Under the pieces are notes generated by a model, which saw nothing but the letters and a program-made list of their open reading frames with translations, was not told the DNA's origin and did not search any database. A stretch of 11,502 nucleotides of DNA from an uncultured Arcobacter sp. GTDB lineage: Bacteria; Campylobacterota; Campylobacteria; Campylobacterales; Arcobacteraceae. The stretch lies in assembly GCA_913062735.1 (NCBI GenBank), contig CAJXWI010000031.1, positions 1 through 11,502 on the forward strand, written 5' to 3'. Positions 1 through 6,810 of the stretch are shown one piece after another. Position 1 is the first letter of the stretch. Every line of letters starts with the position of its first letter. A program made the position numbers and the translations under genes.

Positions 1-1
1 T

Positions 2-79
2 CTCGTATCTCACTTTAAAGTGTCACACTTGATTTGGACGGGAATTATAGGAGGTTTTACGAACTTTGTCAAGGGGTAA
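2..79 (+). other. Possible C-terminal tail of a gene cut by the left edge
   Basis: One forward frame is open from the window edge to a TAA at 77-79, giving 25 codons that end in GGFTNFVKG. It could be the tail of a truncated gene. It could equally be chance, because the stretch is short and no domain is recognisable. A perfect 12-nt palindrome, CACTTTAAAGTG, lies inside it at 11-22, followed by a TGTCACACTT stretch that loosely recalls insertion-sequence ends. No partner repeat occurs in the window to test that idea. Confidence 0.15.
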
Positions 80-160
80 AACATAAATGTAGCTTAAATG
101 TTGAAATCTTTTTATTTTTGCTTTTTTTGCGCCTTTTCTATGGTCTTTATGGAACTAGTA

Positions 161-190
161 TTAACAAGTTAAATTTCCACACTTTATACA
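161..190 (+). promoter_or_regulatory. Candidate sigma-70 promoter for the SHOCT-like gene
   Basis: A TTAACA hexamer at 161-166 (five of six against TTGACA) and TATACA at 185-190 are separated by 18 nt. They would place a transcript start about 30 nt before the ATG at 226, leaving room for the AGGAG at 215-219. A perfect TATAAT at 202-207 is too close to the ribosome binding site to serve as the -10 of this gene. In DNA this AT-rich, matches arise by chance, so this is tentative. Confidence 0.3.
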
Positions 191-225
191 CAAGAGAACA
201 CTATAATATAAAAAAGGAGTTAAGG

Positions 226-441
226 ATGATGTATTATATGAATAACAATATGACTGTATTTCATAGCTTTGCAATGCTAGTATTTTGGGGAGTAATTATT
301 TTTGTTTTATTTTTTATTTATAAAAGTAATAAGTTGCTAAAGAAAGAAAGTTCAATAGCTATCTTAAAGAAACGCTTAGCAAGCGGCGAAATTAAGAAAG
401 AGGAATTTGAAGACATAAAGAATTCTCTATCTGATATATAA
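226..441 (+). CDS. Small single-span membrane protein with C-terminal SHOCT-like motif
   Basis: The product is 71 aa. I start it at ATG 226, with AGGAG at 215-219 six nt upstream. The same frame is open back to an ATG at 34, but those extra 64 residues have no ribosome binding site and look non-coding. Residues about 10-32 form one hydrophobic helix (FHSFAMLVFWGVIIFVLFFI), followed by basic residues (KSNKLLKK), so the C-terminus is probably cytoplasmic. Residues about 42-70 match the short SHOCT pattern: I-LKKRLASGEIKKEEFE followed by a hydrophobic helix end. SHOCT motifs are short helical oligomerisation or interaction modules found at the ends of many small membrane proteins. No enzymatic role is expected. 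The partner and function are unknown. Confidence 0.8.
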   Translation: MMYYMNNNMTVFHSFAMLVFWGVIIFVLFFIYKSNKLLKKESSIAILKKRLASGEIKKEEFEDIKNSLSDI

Positions 442-468
442 GGAGAGTTAATATCTCATCTTATATAT
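434..468. terminator. Hairpin between convergent genes, possible bidirectional terminator
   Basis: ATATATAAG (434-442) pairs perfectly with CTTATATAT (460-468). GAGA (443-446) pairs with TCTC (454-457), with a two-base bulge at 458-459 and a 7-nt loop. It includes the stop codon of the plus-strand gene and ends 3 nt before the stop of the minus-strand gene at 471. There is no clean T tract on either side, so termination activity is an inference from position and structure. Confidence 0.4.
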
Positions 469-470
469 TA

Positions 471-806
471 TTAAGAAAAATATTCATCCCACAAGAATAA
501 GAACTTTTCCGCAGGGATCTCATTATTGCTAAAATCTTCAAATGTCATATCACTTTCTATCCAAAAACCAGGATTTTGTTTATAGGGGCTTGCAAAAAGA
601 ACTTTTCCCTCTAAATCAATTCCCATTTCTCTTTGTATTTTTCCTTCATTATCAAATTCAATAAACCATTCATTTAACAAATAGTATTTTTGTTGATATC
701 TTGGATTTGCATTTGGAACAAAAGAATAAACAAACTGAACAAGTTTGTCACAAATCCCCTCTCTCTTTCTCCAAGAAGTAGCTTCTGTAGTACGAATATA
801 TTTCAT
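471..806 (-). CDS. Hypothetical protein, 111 aa
   Basis: I do not recognise this family. The product is 111 aa, soluble, with no signal peptide or membrane helix. It is rich in aromatic residues and carries many acidic residues in its second half. Visible landmarks are PNANPRYQQKYY (31-42), NEWFIEFDNEGKI (45-57), then short strand-like segments and a C-terminal LWDEYF (105-110). The repeated short strands with acidic residues recall small beta-rich immunity-type or SMI1-like proteins, but no diagnostic motif supports that. The ATG at 806 has only a weak TAAGG about 9 nt upstream. It stands alone, convergent with the SHOCT-like gene and divergent from the cyclotransferase gene. Confidence 0.7.
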   Translation of the reverse strand: MKYIRTTEATSWRKREGICDKLVQFVYSFVPNANPRYQQKYYLLNEWFIEFDNEGKIQREMGIDLEGKVLFASPYKQNPGFWIESDMTFEDFSNNEIPAEKFLFLWDEYFS

Positions 807-1028
807 TACTGTATACCTTAATACTTTAATTTACCAATAATATTAAAATTCATCTTATACTCTACTACAAGAGATCATTTTAATCATAACTTTTATATTT
901 TTTTCTAAATATAAAATCGAAAATTTTGAATAAGTAATGTATATTTACGCATTAATAATTTAAAGTTTACAGGTTTTATAGTAGAATCAAACACAAAAAA
1001 ATTAAATTTTAAAAAGTGAGATTAATAT

Positions 1029-1589
1029 ATGTATTTATTTGGTTACGGCTCTTTAATTAATATAACAAGTGCGCAAAAGTCTTTTAAAAGAAAACTAAAA
1101 CAAGAAGATTTGATTCCAGCTTCAATAAAAGGTTATAAGAAAATTTGGAATGCTATTGAATATATTCAGTTTGCTGATAATATCAAAATAAATGGTGTCT
1201 TTTTAAACTTAGAAAAAAACAATTTAAACAAAACAAATGGTGTTTTAATAAAAATTACGGATGAAGAATTAAAGACTTTAAAAATAAGAGAAAAAAACTA
1301 TGCTTGTATCACTATTAAAGCAAAGGATGTGGAGGGATACTGCTTAAATGAAGATGTTATTGCATTTATGACAATAAAAAAAGATAGAATTGCTACAAAT
1401 ACTACAAAGAATTGCTTTATTGCTTCTAAATATATAGACATATTAACAAGTTCATTTAATGTATATTCTGATGATTTTGTTTTGGAGTACCAAAAATGTT
1501 TAAGTACTTTTCCTTTTGCTTTAAAAACAGGAACCTACAGTTTTTCTGACCCCCTTCAACATAAAATTGCACGAGAAGGAATAAAGTAA
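1029..1589 (+). CDS. Gamma-glutamylcyclotransferase-like (AIG2/GGCT fold) protein
   Basis: The product is 186 aa and starts with MYLFGYGSLI. The YGSLI at residues 6-10 is the hallmark substrate-binding loop of the gamma-glutamylcyclotransferase/AIG2 fold. The family's catalytic glutamate, usually in an RExxY context, is visible as LKIREKNY, with E88 and Y91. Proteins of this fold release 5-oxoproline from gamma-glutamyl amines, amino acids or peptides. Here the substrate cannot be assigned, and some members act on other compounds. No signal peptide is present, so it should be cytoplasmic. The last third (about 131-186) extends past the compact core and ends with a helical YxxxC-rich segment. 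The ribosome binding site is weak (AAAAGTGAG before the ATG). It is followed after 2 nt by the 740-aa membrane protein gene and is almost certainly cotranscribed with it. Confidence 0.85.
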   Translation: MYLFGYGSLINITSAQKSFKRKLKQEDLIPASIKGYKKIWNAIEYIQFADNIKINGVFLNLEKNNLNKTNGVLIKITDEELKTLKIREKNYACITIKAKDVEGYCLNEDVIAFMTIKKDRIATNTTKNCFIASKYIDILTSSFNVYSDDFVLEYQKCLSTFPFALKTGTYSFSDPLQHKIAREGIK

Positions 1590-1591
1590 AC

Positions 1592-3814
1592 ATGAGAAAT
1601 AGTTCTTGCAACTTACATATATGTTCTTTAGGAACAGCAGAAAGAAAAACGTTTGAAGAAAGTATTATTTCAAAAAAGAAAAATGAAATTAATATTACCC
1701 TTTGTGAAAAAGACAATCTTGAAAAATTTGAAAAAGATATAAATACCTTAAAGGGAAGTAGTTTTAAATATTTTTTAAAGAAAAGATTTTCCAAATATTT
1801 TTTATCTTTTATTTCTGTTATCGTCATCATGTTTGCTTTACTTTCTTCTGCAATTTATGAAGATTTATTTAAAAAGCTTATTTTTGAACTTCCTTTCGTT
1901 TGGGACATAAAAGATAGTATTTCACTTGTTTTTGTGCTTATTTTCTTTTTTGGTTTACTCCTAATGCCTTCACTTCTAGAAGGTGAAAGAAGTGAATTAA
2001 AAAATATTTTATCTTCTTGGTTCAATAAAGATATCAGAAAAAGAGAACGAATAAAATTAGGCTTAAGTTTATTTGATAAGAAAGCAAGCGTGAATGTATA
2101 CAATGCTGATTTACTAAACAAAGAACATTGGGTATGGGAAATACTTATCCCTGTATTGTTAAACAGATTTACCCGAATTAATTTTTTCATTAGAAATGAC
2201 CAAATTAGTAGTATAAAAGAAAAATTAGAAAAATTTGATGTCTTAAGTATTAACATAATTAAAGATACAAATAAATCCAATAATGCTTCTTTAGAATTAT
2301 TATTATCAGCACAAGAAACAAAACTTTATTCACTTATGCAACTTTCCTCCACTTCTTTTCTTAATCAAAATGAAAAAATATTTATTTCCTTAGAACTGTT
2401 TGAATACTGTGGAAGAAACTTTCTTGATGCGCACGAAAATACAAGTGAACACCTGATTTCTGGTTTTCAAAGTTTTATTAACCGTAGTTTTGATGATTTT
2501 AATTTTATTAAACAAGATAAATCAACGCTCTTTAGCTTTACAAAAAATGTAAAGCTAAAAGATTTAGAAGAAGAAAGAAAGCGTTTGTCTTATTATCTAA
2601 GAAACCATATAGAAGAGTGTGTTACGTATTTTGATAATCCAATATCTCTACTAATCTTATATTATTATGTCAAAGATATAGTCTTAGATGAAAAAAGAAC
2701 CTTAGTGATCTTGGATAAATTTATTGACTCTATTCTTAAAAAACAAGAATATGAATTTATCGATACGTATTGGTTTAAAATAGCAGGTGAAATGTTTGAT
2801 GCAAGCGAATTAAATTCTTTTGAAAATAATAATAAATCAGTATATAGAAGACTCTCTCTTTCTTCTTTAAATAAACTGTGTTTTCTTTTTGAAAGAAGCG
2901 GTCATTATGAACAAGCACTTTTACTAAACAAATATTTGTTTGAAATTAATCCCAATAAATATTCAGTTAATATTTGTTCTTTATATGAAAGACTGGGAAG
3001 TTTTAACAAAGCTTATGAAAGTTTACCTAAAACATTAAATAATTCTAAAAATGAAAAACCATCTACAATTGAAGTTAGATTTTATCAAAGAAAAGCCTGG
3101 TTAATTGTCAGTCAAAGAAAAGAAAATTTAAAAGAAGAAGGCCTTCTCGCCTTAGAAAATTTAAAAGAATTATTATTTACACACAACAATGATAATGAAG
3201 CACTTTGGTTATGGCACTACTATAATATTTTGGCAAATTATTCAGAATGGAATAATGAATACAAAGAAGCTATTAATCACTATAAAAAATGTTTGAGTAT
3301 CCCAACTCTTGGAGCCTTTGAATATGGAGCAAGTTTTGTAAACATGGCAATTGCGTATAGATTACAATACCTTGAAGAGTATTCTTTAAATATCAATCTT
3401 ATTAATCAAGCGATTAAGCTTGGAAGTGAAGGAATGCTACTTAAAGAATCTGTTGGGGATAAGGATGAAATGCCCGTTGTTTTGCATAATCAAGCCTTAA
3501 ATATATTATCAAAAATGATGCTACACCCCATTGATAAAAAAGAGTGTCTAAAGGTTATTGAATTAACAAATGAAGCACTTTTGATATTAAAAACTACGAA
3601 TTCAAATAAAAAACGTGCCATGCTTTTAATTGAAAATATTCTTGCGAAATCCTTAATAAAAATAAACTGTAAAAAAGAACAAGAAAGCTTAAATAATCAT
3701 CTTATAAGTATAGATGAAAACGAATTTATGCAAGTAATTAAGATATACAAAGAATTTTACACAATAAAAAAGATAGATAGTATTTCTTTTTTAAATGATT
3801 CTAAAATAGCTTAA
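1592..3814 (+). CDS. Two-helix membrane protein with long TPR-like C-terminal region
   Basis: The product is 740 aa and its family is unknown to me. Order of parts: a soluble N-terminus of about 65 residues rich in Lys/Glu; membrane helix 1 at about 69-88; membrane helix 2 at about 110-128; a stretch at about 160-265 with alternating strand/helix character (VNVYNADLL, then INFFIR, then VLSINIIKD) suggesting an alpha/beta domain; and a long all-helical region from about 325 to the end. TPR-like helix pairs are visible at about 427-460 (LFERSGHYEQALLLNKYLFE), 545-571 (NEYKEAINHYKKCLSI) and 580-610. Both termini are predicted cytoplasmic. The ATG follows the stop of the cyclotransferase gene by 2 nt, with AGAAGGA overlapping the end of that gene serving as ribosome binding site, so translation is probably coupled. 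A scaffold or sensor role at the membrane is inference. Confidence 0.85.
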   Translation: MRNSSCNLHICSLGTAERKTFEESIISKKKNEINITLCEKDNLEKFEKDINTLKGSSFKYFLKKRFSKYFLSFISVIVIMFALLSSAIYEDLFKKLIFELPFVWDIKDSISLVFVLIFFFGLLLMPSLLEGERSELKNILSSWFNKDIRKRERIKLGLSLFDKKASVNVYNADLLNKEHWVWEILIPVLLNRFTRINFFIRNDQISSIKEKLEKFDVLSINIIKDTNKSNNASLELLLSAQETKLYSLMQLSSTSFLNQNEKIFISLELFEYCGRNFLDAHENTSEHLISGFQSFINRSFDDFNFIKQDKSTLFSFTKNVKLKDLEEERKRLSYYLRNHIEECVTYFDNPISLLILYYYVKDIVLDEKRTLVILDKFIDSILKKQEYEFIDTYWFKIAGEMFDASELNSFENNNKSVYRRLSLSSLNKLCFLFERSGHYEQALLLNKYLFEINPNKYSVNICSLYERLGSFNKAYESLPKTLNNSKNEKPSTIEVRFYQRKAWLIVSQRKENLKEEGLLALENLKELLFTHNNDNEALWLWHYYNILANYSEWNNEYKEAINHYKKCLSIPTLGAFEYGASFVNMAIAYRLQYLEEYSLNINLINQAIKLGSEGMLLKESVGDKDEMPVVLHNQALNILSKMMLHPIDKKECLKVIELTNEALLILKTTNSNKKRAMLLIENILAKSLIKINCKKEQESLNNHLISIDENEFMQVIKIYKEFYTIKKIDSISFLNDSKIA

Positions 3815-3825
3815 GGGCTATTTTA
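3802..3825. terminator. Hairpin at the end of the cyclotransferase/TPR operon
   Basis: A perfect 9-bp stem, TAAAATAGC (3802-3810) with GCTATTTTA (3817-3825), has a 6-nt loop. It contains the stop codon of the 740-aa protein and sits between that gene and the convergent DJ-1-like gene ending at 3851. The 3' arm carries TTTT but no long T tract follows, so it is a modest terminator candidate that could act on both strands. Confidence 0.45.
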
Positions 3826-3850
3826 AAAATATTTAAATTATATCTACGTT

Positions 3851-4447
3851 TTATATATAAGGACTTACGACGGAGAGATTATGAGAAACACTTTTCTCTT
3901 TCTCCCCTACTGGGGCTACATAATGAATGGCTTCACTTGCTGCTTCTTTTCCTGCTAGTTTAGCAATAACCCAAGTAGCTAAATATTGCGATGACATACA
4001 ACCACCAGCTGTTGCAATATTATCTTTTGCAACAAAAGCTTGATTTAAAACTTCAACACCTGAATCTATTACCCAAGGTGTTGTGGTTAAATCAGTACAT
4101 GCAGGAACTCCTTTCAATAATCCAAGAACAGATAAAAGTAATGTTCCTGAACACTGAGCTCCTATTAATTGTTTTTTTGGATCTAGTTTTAATTGCTTTA
4201 AAATGCTCTCATCTTTTGCAATATCTCTTGTATAAATGCCACTTCCAAATAAAACGACATCTGCACTTGAAGCAAATTCTAATTTTTGTTGTGCTTTTAT
4301 TCTAAGATCATTCATAGAAGTAACATATTGGCTTGGTGACGTAATTTGAACGTTCCATCCCCTATTCTTCATACGATTTAATATTCCTAGGGCAATAAAT
4401 GAATCTAATTCATTAAACCCATCAAATGTTAATATAGCAATATTCAT
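3851..4447 (-). CDS. DJ-1/PfpI family (GATase1-like) protein
   Basis: The product is 198 aa. It begins MNIAILTFDGFNELDS, the typical first strand and acidic residue (E13) of DJ-1/PfpI proteins. The nucleophile elbow is AQCSGTLLL, with Cys99. A later TAGGCMSS (147-153) corresponds to the TAGG segment seen in the isonitrile-hydratase/GlxA-like branch. Members include isonitrile hydratases, glyoxalase III-type enzymes and proteases, so the exact reaction is open. The isonitrile-hydratase-like branch fits best by its TAGG motif and length. It lacks a signal peptide and should be cytoplasmic. An AAAAGGA lies about 6 nt before the ATG. It is the last gene of the minus-strand cluster, separated from the AraC gene by 178 bp that hold a degraded remnant. 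Confidence 0.85.
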   Translation of the reverse strand: MNIAILTFDGFNELDSFIALGILNRMKNRGWNVQITSPSQYVTSMNDLRIKAQQKLEFASSADVVLFGSGIYTRDIAKDESILKQLKLDPKKQLIGAQCSGTLLLSVLGLLKGVPACTDLTTTPWVIDSGVEVLNQAFVAKDNIATAGGCMSSQYLATWVIAKLAGKEAASEAIHYVAPVGEKEKSVSHNLSVVSPYI

Positions 4448-4482
4448 TTATTTCCTTTTAAATTATTAAAACTCTAAAATTT

Positions 4483-4580
4483 TTAAGAACTTGATGTTCG
4501 CTGGATTGCAGCTGTCATTAAACCTACAGCTACAAGTGAACCACAACTACAATAAACGTAGATAAAACTTCAAAAGTCAT
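4483..4580 (-). pseudogene. Remnant of a small hydrophobic, transporter-like reading frame
   Basis: On the minus strand an ATG at 4580 opens MTFEVLSTFIVVVV, like the first helix of a LysE-type exporter, but it stops after 16 codons. A frame shifted by one base continues with CGSLVAVGLMTAAIQRTSSS to a stop at 4483. Two hydrophobic stretches in adjacent frames look like a frameshifted or internally deleted membrane-protein gene. There is no ribosome binding site. It is short and AT-rich enough that chance is possible. Other exporters of the same type surround it, which makes a LysE relic plausible. Confidence 0.25.
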
Positions 4581-4587
4581 ATGATTA

Positions 4588-4601
4588 TACTATATATAGT
4601 A
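4588..4601. promoter_or_regulatory. 14-nt palindrome upstream of the DJ-1-like gene
   Basis: TACTATATATAGTA is a perfect 14-nt palindrome between the end of the AraC gene (4626) and the DJ-1-like gene. A TATAAT read on the minus strand (complement of 4584-4589) abuts it, so it could be an operator over a promoter that serves the downstream DJ-1 gene. AT-only palindromes are common by chance, so confidence is low. Confidence 0.25.
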
Positions 4602-4625
4602 AATAGATTATAGCAGTATTAGAAA

Positions 4626-5405
4626 CTATGACAAAGAAAGTAAATATTCATAAGCAGTAAGACCGTAAACTCTTTTAAAATGTCTGTTTAAGTGAGATAA
4701 ATCAGAAAAAGCAAATTCTACTACCGTTGCATATAAATCTTTTTTTAACTCTAAATGTTTTTTTGCATGTATTATCTTACAATTTAAAAAAAACTGATAA
4801 GGAGTAACTCCAGTATTTGTTTTAAACATTCTAATAAATTGAAACTTATTTAAGCCTAATACTTTTGATATTTCATCTAAATTAAGCACATAATCCAGTT
4901 CATAATAGATCATTTCTTTTGCTTTTTTTACCAGATGATTCTCTTTTTTATAATCAATTACAAAATCTTTTGATGTAAAGTTATCTGCCACATTTAATAA
5001 TAACTCATTACATAAACTTTCATCTTTTTTAAGAAAAATAGCAGAAGAAAGATTTATAATATCGTGTTTTAGTTTTTCATTGTAAACAAGAGAAGATGAG
5101 AATTTAACAATCTTTTTTTTGTCTATTGCTTCTAAAAAAAGTGAGGGTTTGATATATAACATGACATAATCTAAGCTTTCTTCACTTTTTCCAGCTTGTC
5201 CATCATGCAATTGTTCAGGATTAAAAAGCATTACGCCATTTTTATGGGATGTTTGAGATGTTCCATCAAGAGAATATTTTTGAATACCATTTAATGTAAC
5301 GCCTAAGGAGTATTCTTCATGGGCATGCTTTTTATAAGTGAAGGTTTTCATTCTGGCTTTTAGAACTGTTATATCTCTTGCATTTTTATATATAAATTTT
5401 TCCAT
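4626..5405 (-). CDS. AraC-family transcriptional regulator, cupin sensor type
   Basis: The product is 259 aa. The N-terminal half is an AraC-type cupin: HAHEEYSLGV at 27-36 and FNPEQLHDGQ at 61-70 are the paired motifs of the ligand-binding barrel. The C-terminal AraC DNA-binding domain has helix-turn-helix 1 at about 174-195 (LDEISKVLGLNKFQFIRMFK), then the TGVTPYQF linker, and helix-turn-helix 2 at about 227-253, with FSDLSHLNRHFKRVYG. The length is normal for the family. The ATG follows directly on the stop of the LysE exporter gene (TAAATG, no gap), so translation is probably coupled. The pairing says it senses a small molecule and controls the exporter, probably including its own operon; the ligand is unknown. 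Confidence 0.92.
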   Translation of the reverse strand: MEKFIYKNARDITVLKARMKTFTYKKHAHEEYSLGVTLNGIQKYSLDGTSQTSHKNGVMLFNPEQLHDGQAGKSEESLDYVMLYIKPSLFLEAIDKKKIVKFSSSLVYNEKLKHDIINLSSAIFLKKDESLCNELLLNVADNFTSKDFVIDYKKENHLVKKAKEMIYYELDYVLNLDEISKVLGLNKFQFIRMFKTNTGVTPYQFFLNCKIIHAKKHLELKKDLYATVVEFAFSDLSHLNRHFKRVYGLTAYEYLLSLS

Positions 5406-5990
5406 TTATTTCAATATCCCTGAGATAATTACTGCACACACAAGTAAAAATAATGCCATAATATTATTAACAAGCCTCTTATGTTTATCTAAAAAAGATT
5501 TTAATATTTTTCCAAATAATATCCAAGAGAAAAAAGACATGCAGGCAATAAGTGTAATCATAAGAACAAAAAAGCTCAAAGACAAAAATGAATTATAAAA
5601 AGGAAAAACAAAACTTGGAAAGACACTTAAGGTAAATATTAAAGATTTTGGATTAATAAACTGCATTAAAAATCCCGTCTTAAATGTACTTGTATTGTAA
5701 TTATATTTTTTAGCATCACTTATTTTAAAAATACTATAGGCAAGATATATCATATACAAAGCACCAAAACCTTGTAAAATAAATATAACTTTAGGAAGAT
5801 AAGAAAGAAGAATGGAATTAAAAACAACAGAAAGTACCAATAAAATAAAAAAACCTAAGGTGGAGCCTAATGAAAAGCTTAGAGCTCTTTTTAGTCCATA
5901 ATTATGAACGGTTGAAAGAATCATAATATTCGTAGGTCCAGGAGATGCCGTCATCATGGTACAATAAAGTACAAAAAACACTAAATTCAT
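5406..5990 (-). CDS. LysE/RhtB family exporter
   Basis: The product is 194 aa with about six membrane helices, the usual length of the LysE/RhtB family. It shows the family signatures SPGPTN at 16-21 in helix 1 and FINPKSLIF at 111-119, which marks the start of the second half. Members export amino acids, homoserine lactones, threonine or similar small metabolites; the substrate cannot be read from the sequence. AAAGG lies about 7 nt before the ATG. Its stop touches the start of the AraC regulator gene downstream, forming a regulator-exporter operon. A palindrome and a direct repeat upstream may be the control region. Confidence 0.92.
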   Translation of the reverse strand: MNLVFFVLYCTMMTASPGPTNIMILSTVHNYGLKRALSFSLGSTLGFFILLVLSVVFNSILLSYLPKVIFILQGFGALYMIYLAYSIFKISDAKKYNYNTSTFKTGFLMQFINPKSLIFTLSVFPSFVFPFYNSFLSLSFFVLMITLIACMSFFSWILFGKILKSFLDKHKRLVNNIMALFLLVCAVIISGILK

Positions 5991-6009
5991 ATGCTAACCT
6001 TTCTTTTGG

Positions 6010-6037
6010 AAAGTATACTTTTATCGTGTTTTTTATC
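6010..6037. promoter_or_regulatory. Palindrome and 12-nt-spaced direct repeat upstream of the LysE-AraC operon
   Basis: AAAGTATACTTT (6010-6021) is a perfect 12-nt palindrome about 20 nt before the LysE start and contains a TATACT that could be a -10 on either strand. On the minus strand GATAAAA occurs twice, exactly 12 nt apart (complement TTTTATC at 6019-6025 and 6031-6037). Directly repeated half-sites are typical of AraC-family targets, though usually spaced nearer 21 nt, so the downstream AraC protein could bind here. This is inference from position. Confidence 0.35.
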
Positions 6038-6093
6038 ATAGTACATTATTGCACAAGCTATTTATTTTAAAGTTATATTATTTAAGAAAAGTT

Positions 6094-6720
6094 TTATCGC
6101 TGTTTTAGAGTAACCACTGCTAATCCAGAAGCAATAAAAGTTAGCCCCGCTCCAATATTTAGTCCACTTACAATTTTTGGACGCTTTTTTAAATACGATG
6201 AGAGTTTTGAAGAGAAAATTCCCATAAGACAAAATACACTGGCGGTTAAGAGAGCAAACCAAGAACCATAAACAAGCATTTGTATAGTTACAGATCCTAA
6301 GGAGGGATTAACAAATTGAGGAAGAAATGCAAGTACAAACATTCCTGGTTTGGGATTTAAAGCAGCAGATAAAAAACCTGTTATAAAAATATTTTTATAA
6401 GATTGTTTTTTTTGTGCTTCAAGATTAATAAGGCTACGTGAGCGTAAAACTTTAATTCCTAAAAAAATCAGATACAAGGCTCCTATAATTTTAACCACCA
6501 TAAATGCAAGCTCTGATGTTTGGATCAGTAAAGTAAGCCCAAAAGTAGCCGTTAGTACATGAAACAATATTCCAATTCCAGAAGAAAAACCTGACATACA
6601 AGCAGCAATTTTTCCCTGAGAAAGACCTCTTCCTATTGCTAATATATTATCAGGTCCAGGGGAGAGAACTAAGAGTAAACAAGCAAAAGTATAGGTAAGC
6701 CAAATTTCAAGTGGAAACAT
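6094..6720 (-). CDS. LysE/RhtB family exporter
   Basis: The product is 208 aa with about six membrane helices. Family marks are LSPGPDNILAIGRGLSQG (19-36) with SPGP at 20-23, GALYLIFLGIK (80-90) and ALNPKPGMF (120-128). The G-rich segment after SPGP and the internal NPK mark the two halves of the transporter. It is a closer match to the classical threonine/homoserine exporter branch than its neighbour, but the substrate is not determinable. TAAGGA is the ribosome binding site, and a promoter candidate lies upstream. It is separated by about 100 bp from the next LysE gene and does not have a regulator directly attached. Confidence 0.92.
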   Translation of the reverse strand: MFPLEIWLTYTFACLLLVLSPGPDNILAIGRGLSQGKIAACMSGFSSGIGILFHVLTATFGLTLLIQTSELAFMVVKIIGALYLIFLGIKVLRSRSLINLEAQKKQSYKNIFITGFLSAALNPKPGMFVLAFLPQFVNPSLGSVTIQMLVYGSWFALLTASVFCLMGIFSSKLSSYLKKRPKIVSGLNIGAGLTFIASGLAVVTLKQR

Positions 6721-6754
6721 TTGTTTTCCTTAGAGCATATTTTATTTTCTATAT

Positions 6755-6782
6755 ATTATATAAATATTCCTTATATCAACAA
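6755..6782 (-). promoter_or_regulatory. Candidate sigma-70 promoter for the second LysE gene
   Basis: Read on the minus strand: TTGTTG (complement of 6777-6782), a 16-nt spacer and a perfect TATAAT (complement of 6755-6760). The expected start is about 25-30 nt upstream of the ribosome binding site TAAGGA. It would separate this exporter from the cupin gene before it. Confidence 0.45.
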
Positions 6783-6810
6783 TAAGATTCTATTTCTAAT
6801 GAAGAATATT

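Noticed and set aside
202..207. Perfect TATAAT as -10 of the SHOCT-like gene
   Set aside because: It would start transcription inside or right at the ribosome binding site; an upstream TTAACA/TATACA pair fits better.
34..225. N-terminal extension of the SHOCT-like gene back to an ATG at 34
   Set aside because: No ribosome binding site at 34, low-complexity T-rich coding, and a strong AGGAG positioned for the ATG at 226.
1456..2280. Open frames on the minus strand opposite the cyclotransferase and membrane protein genes
   Set aside because: They lie antisense to well-supported genes, have no ribosome binding site and are Phe/Ser/Leu/Lys-rich as expected from the reverse of Lys-rich coding.
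3991..4305. Plus-strand open frame within the DJ-1-like gene
   Set aside because: Leu/Gln-rich shadow of the antisense frame; the DJ-1 motifs on the minus strand are decisive.
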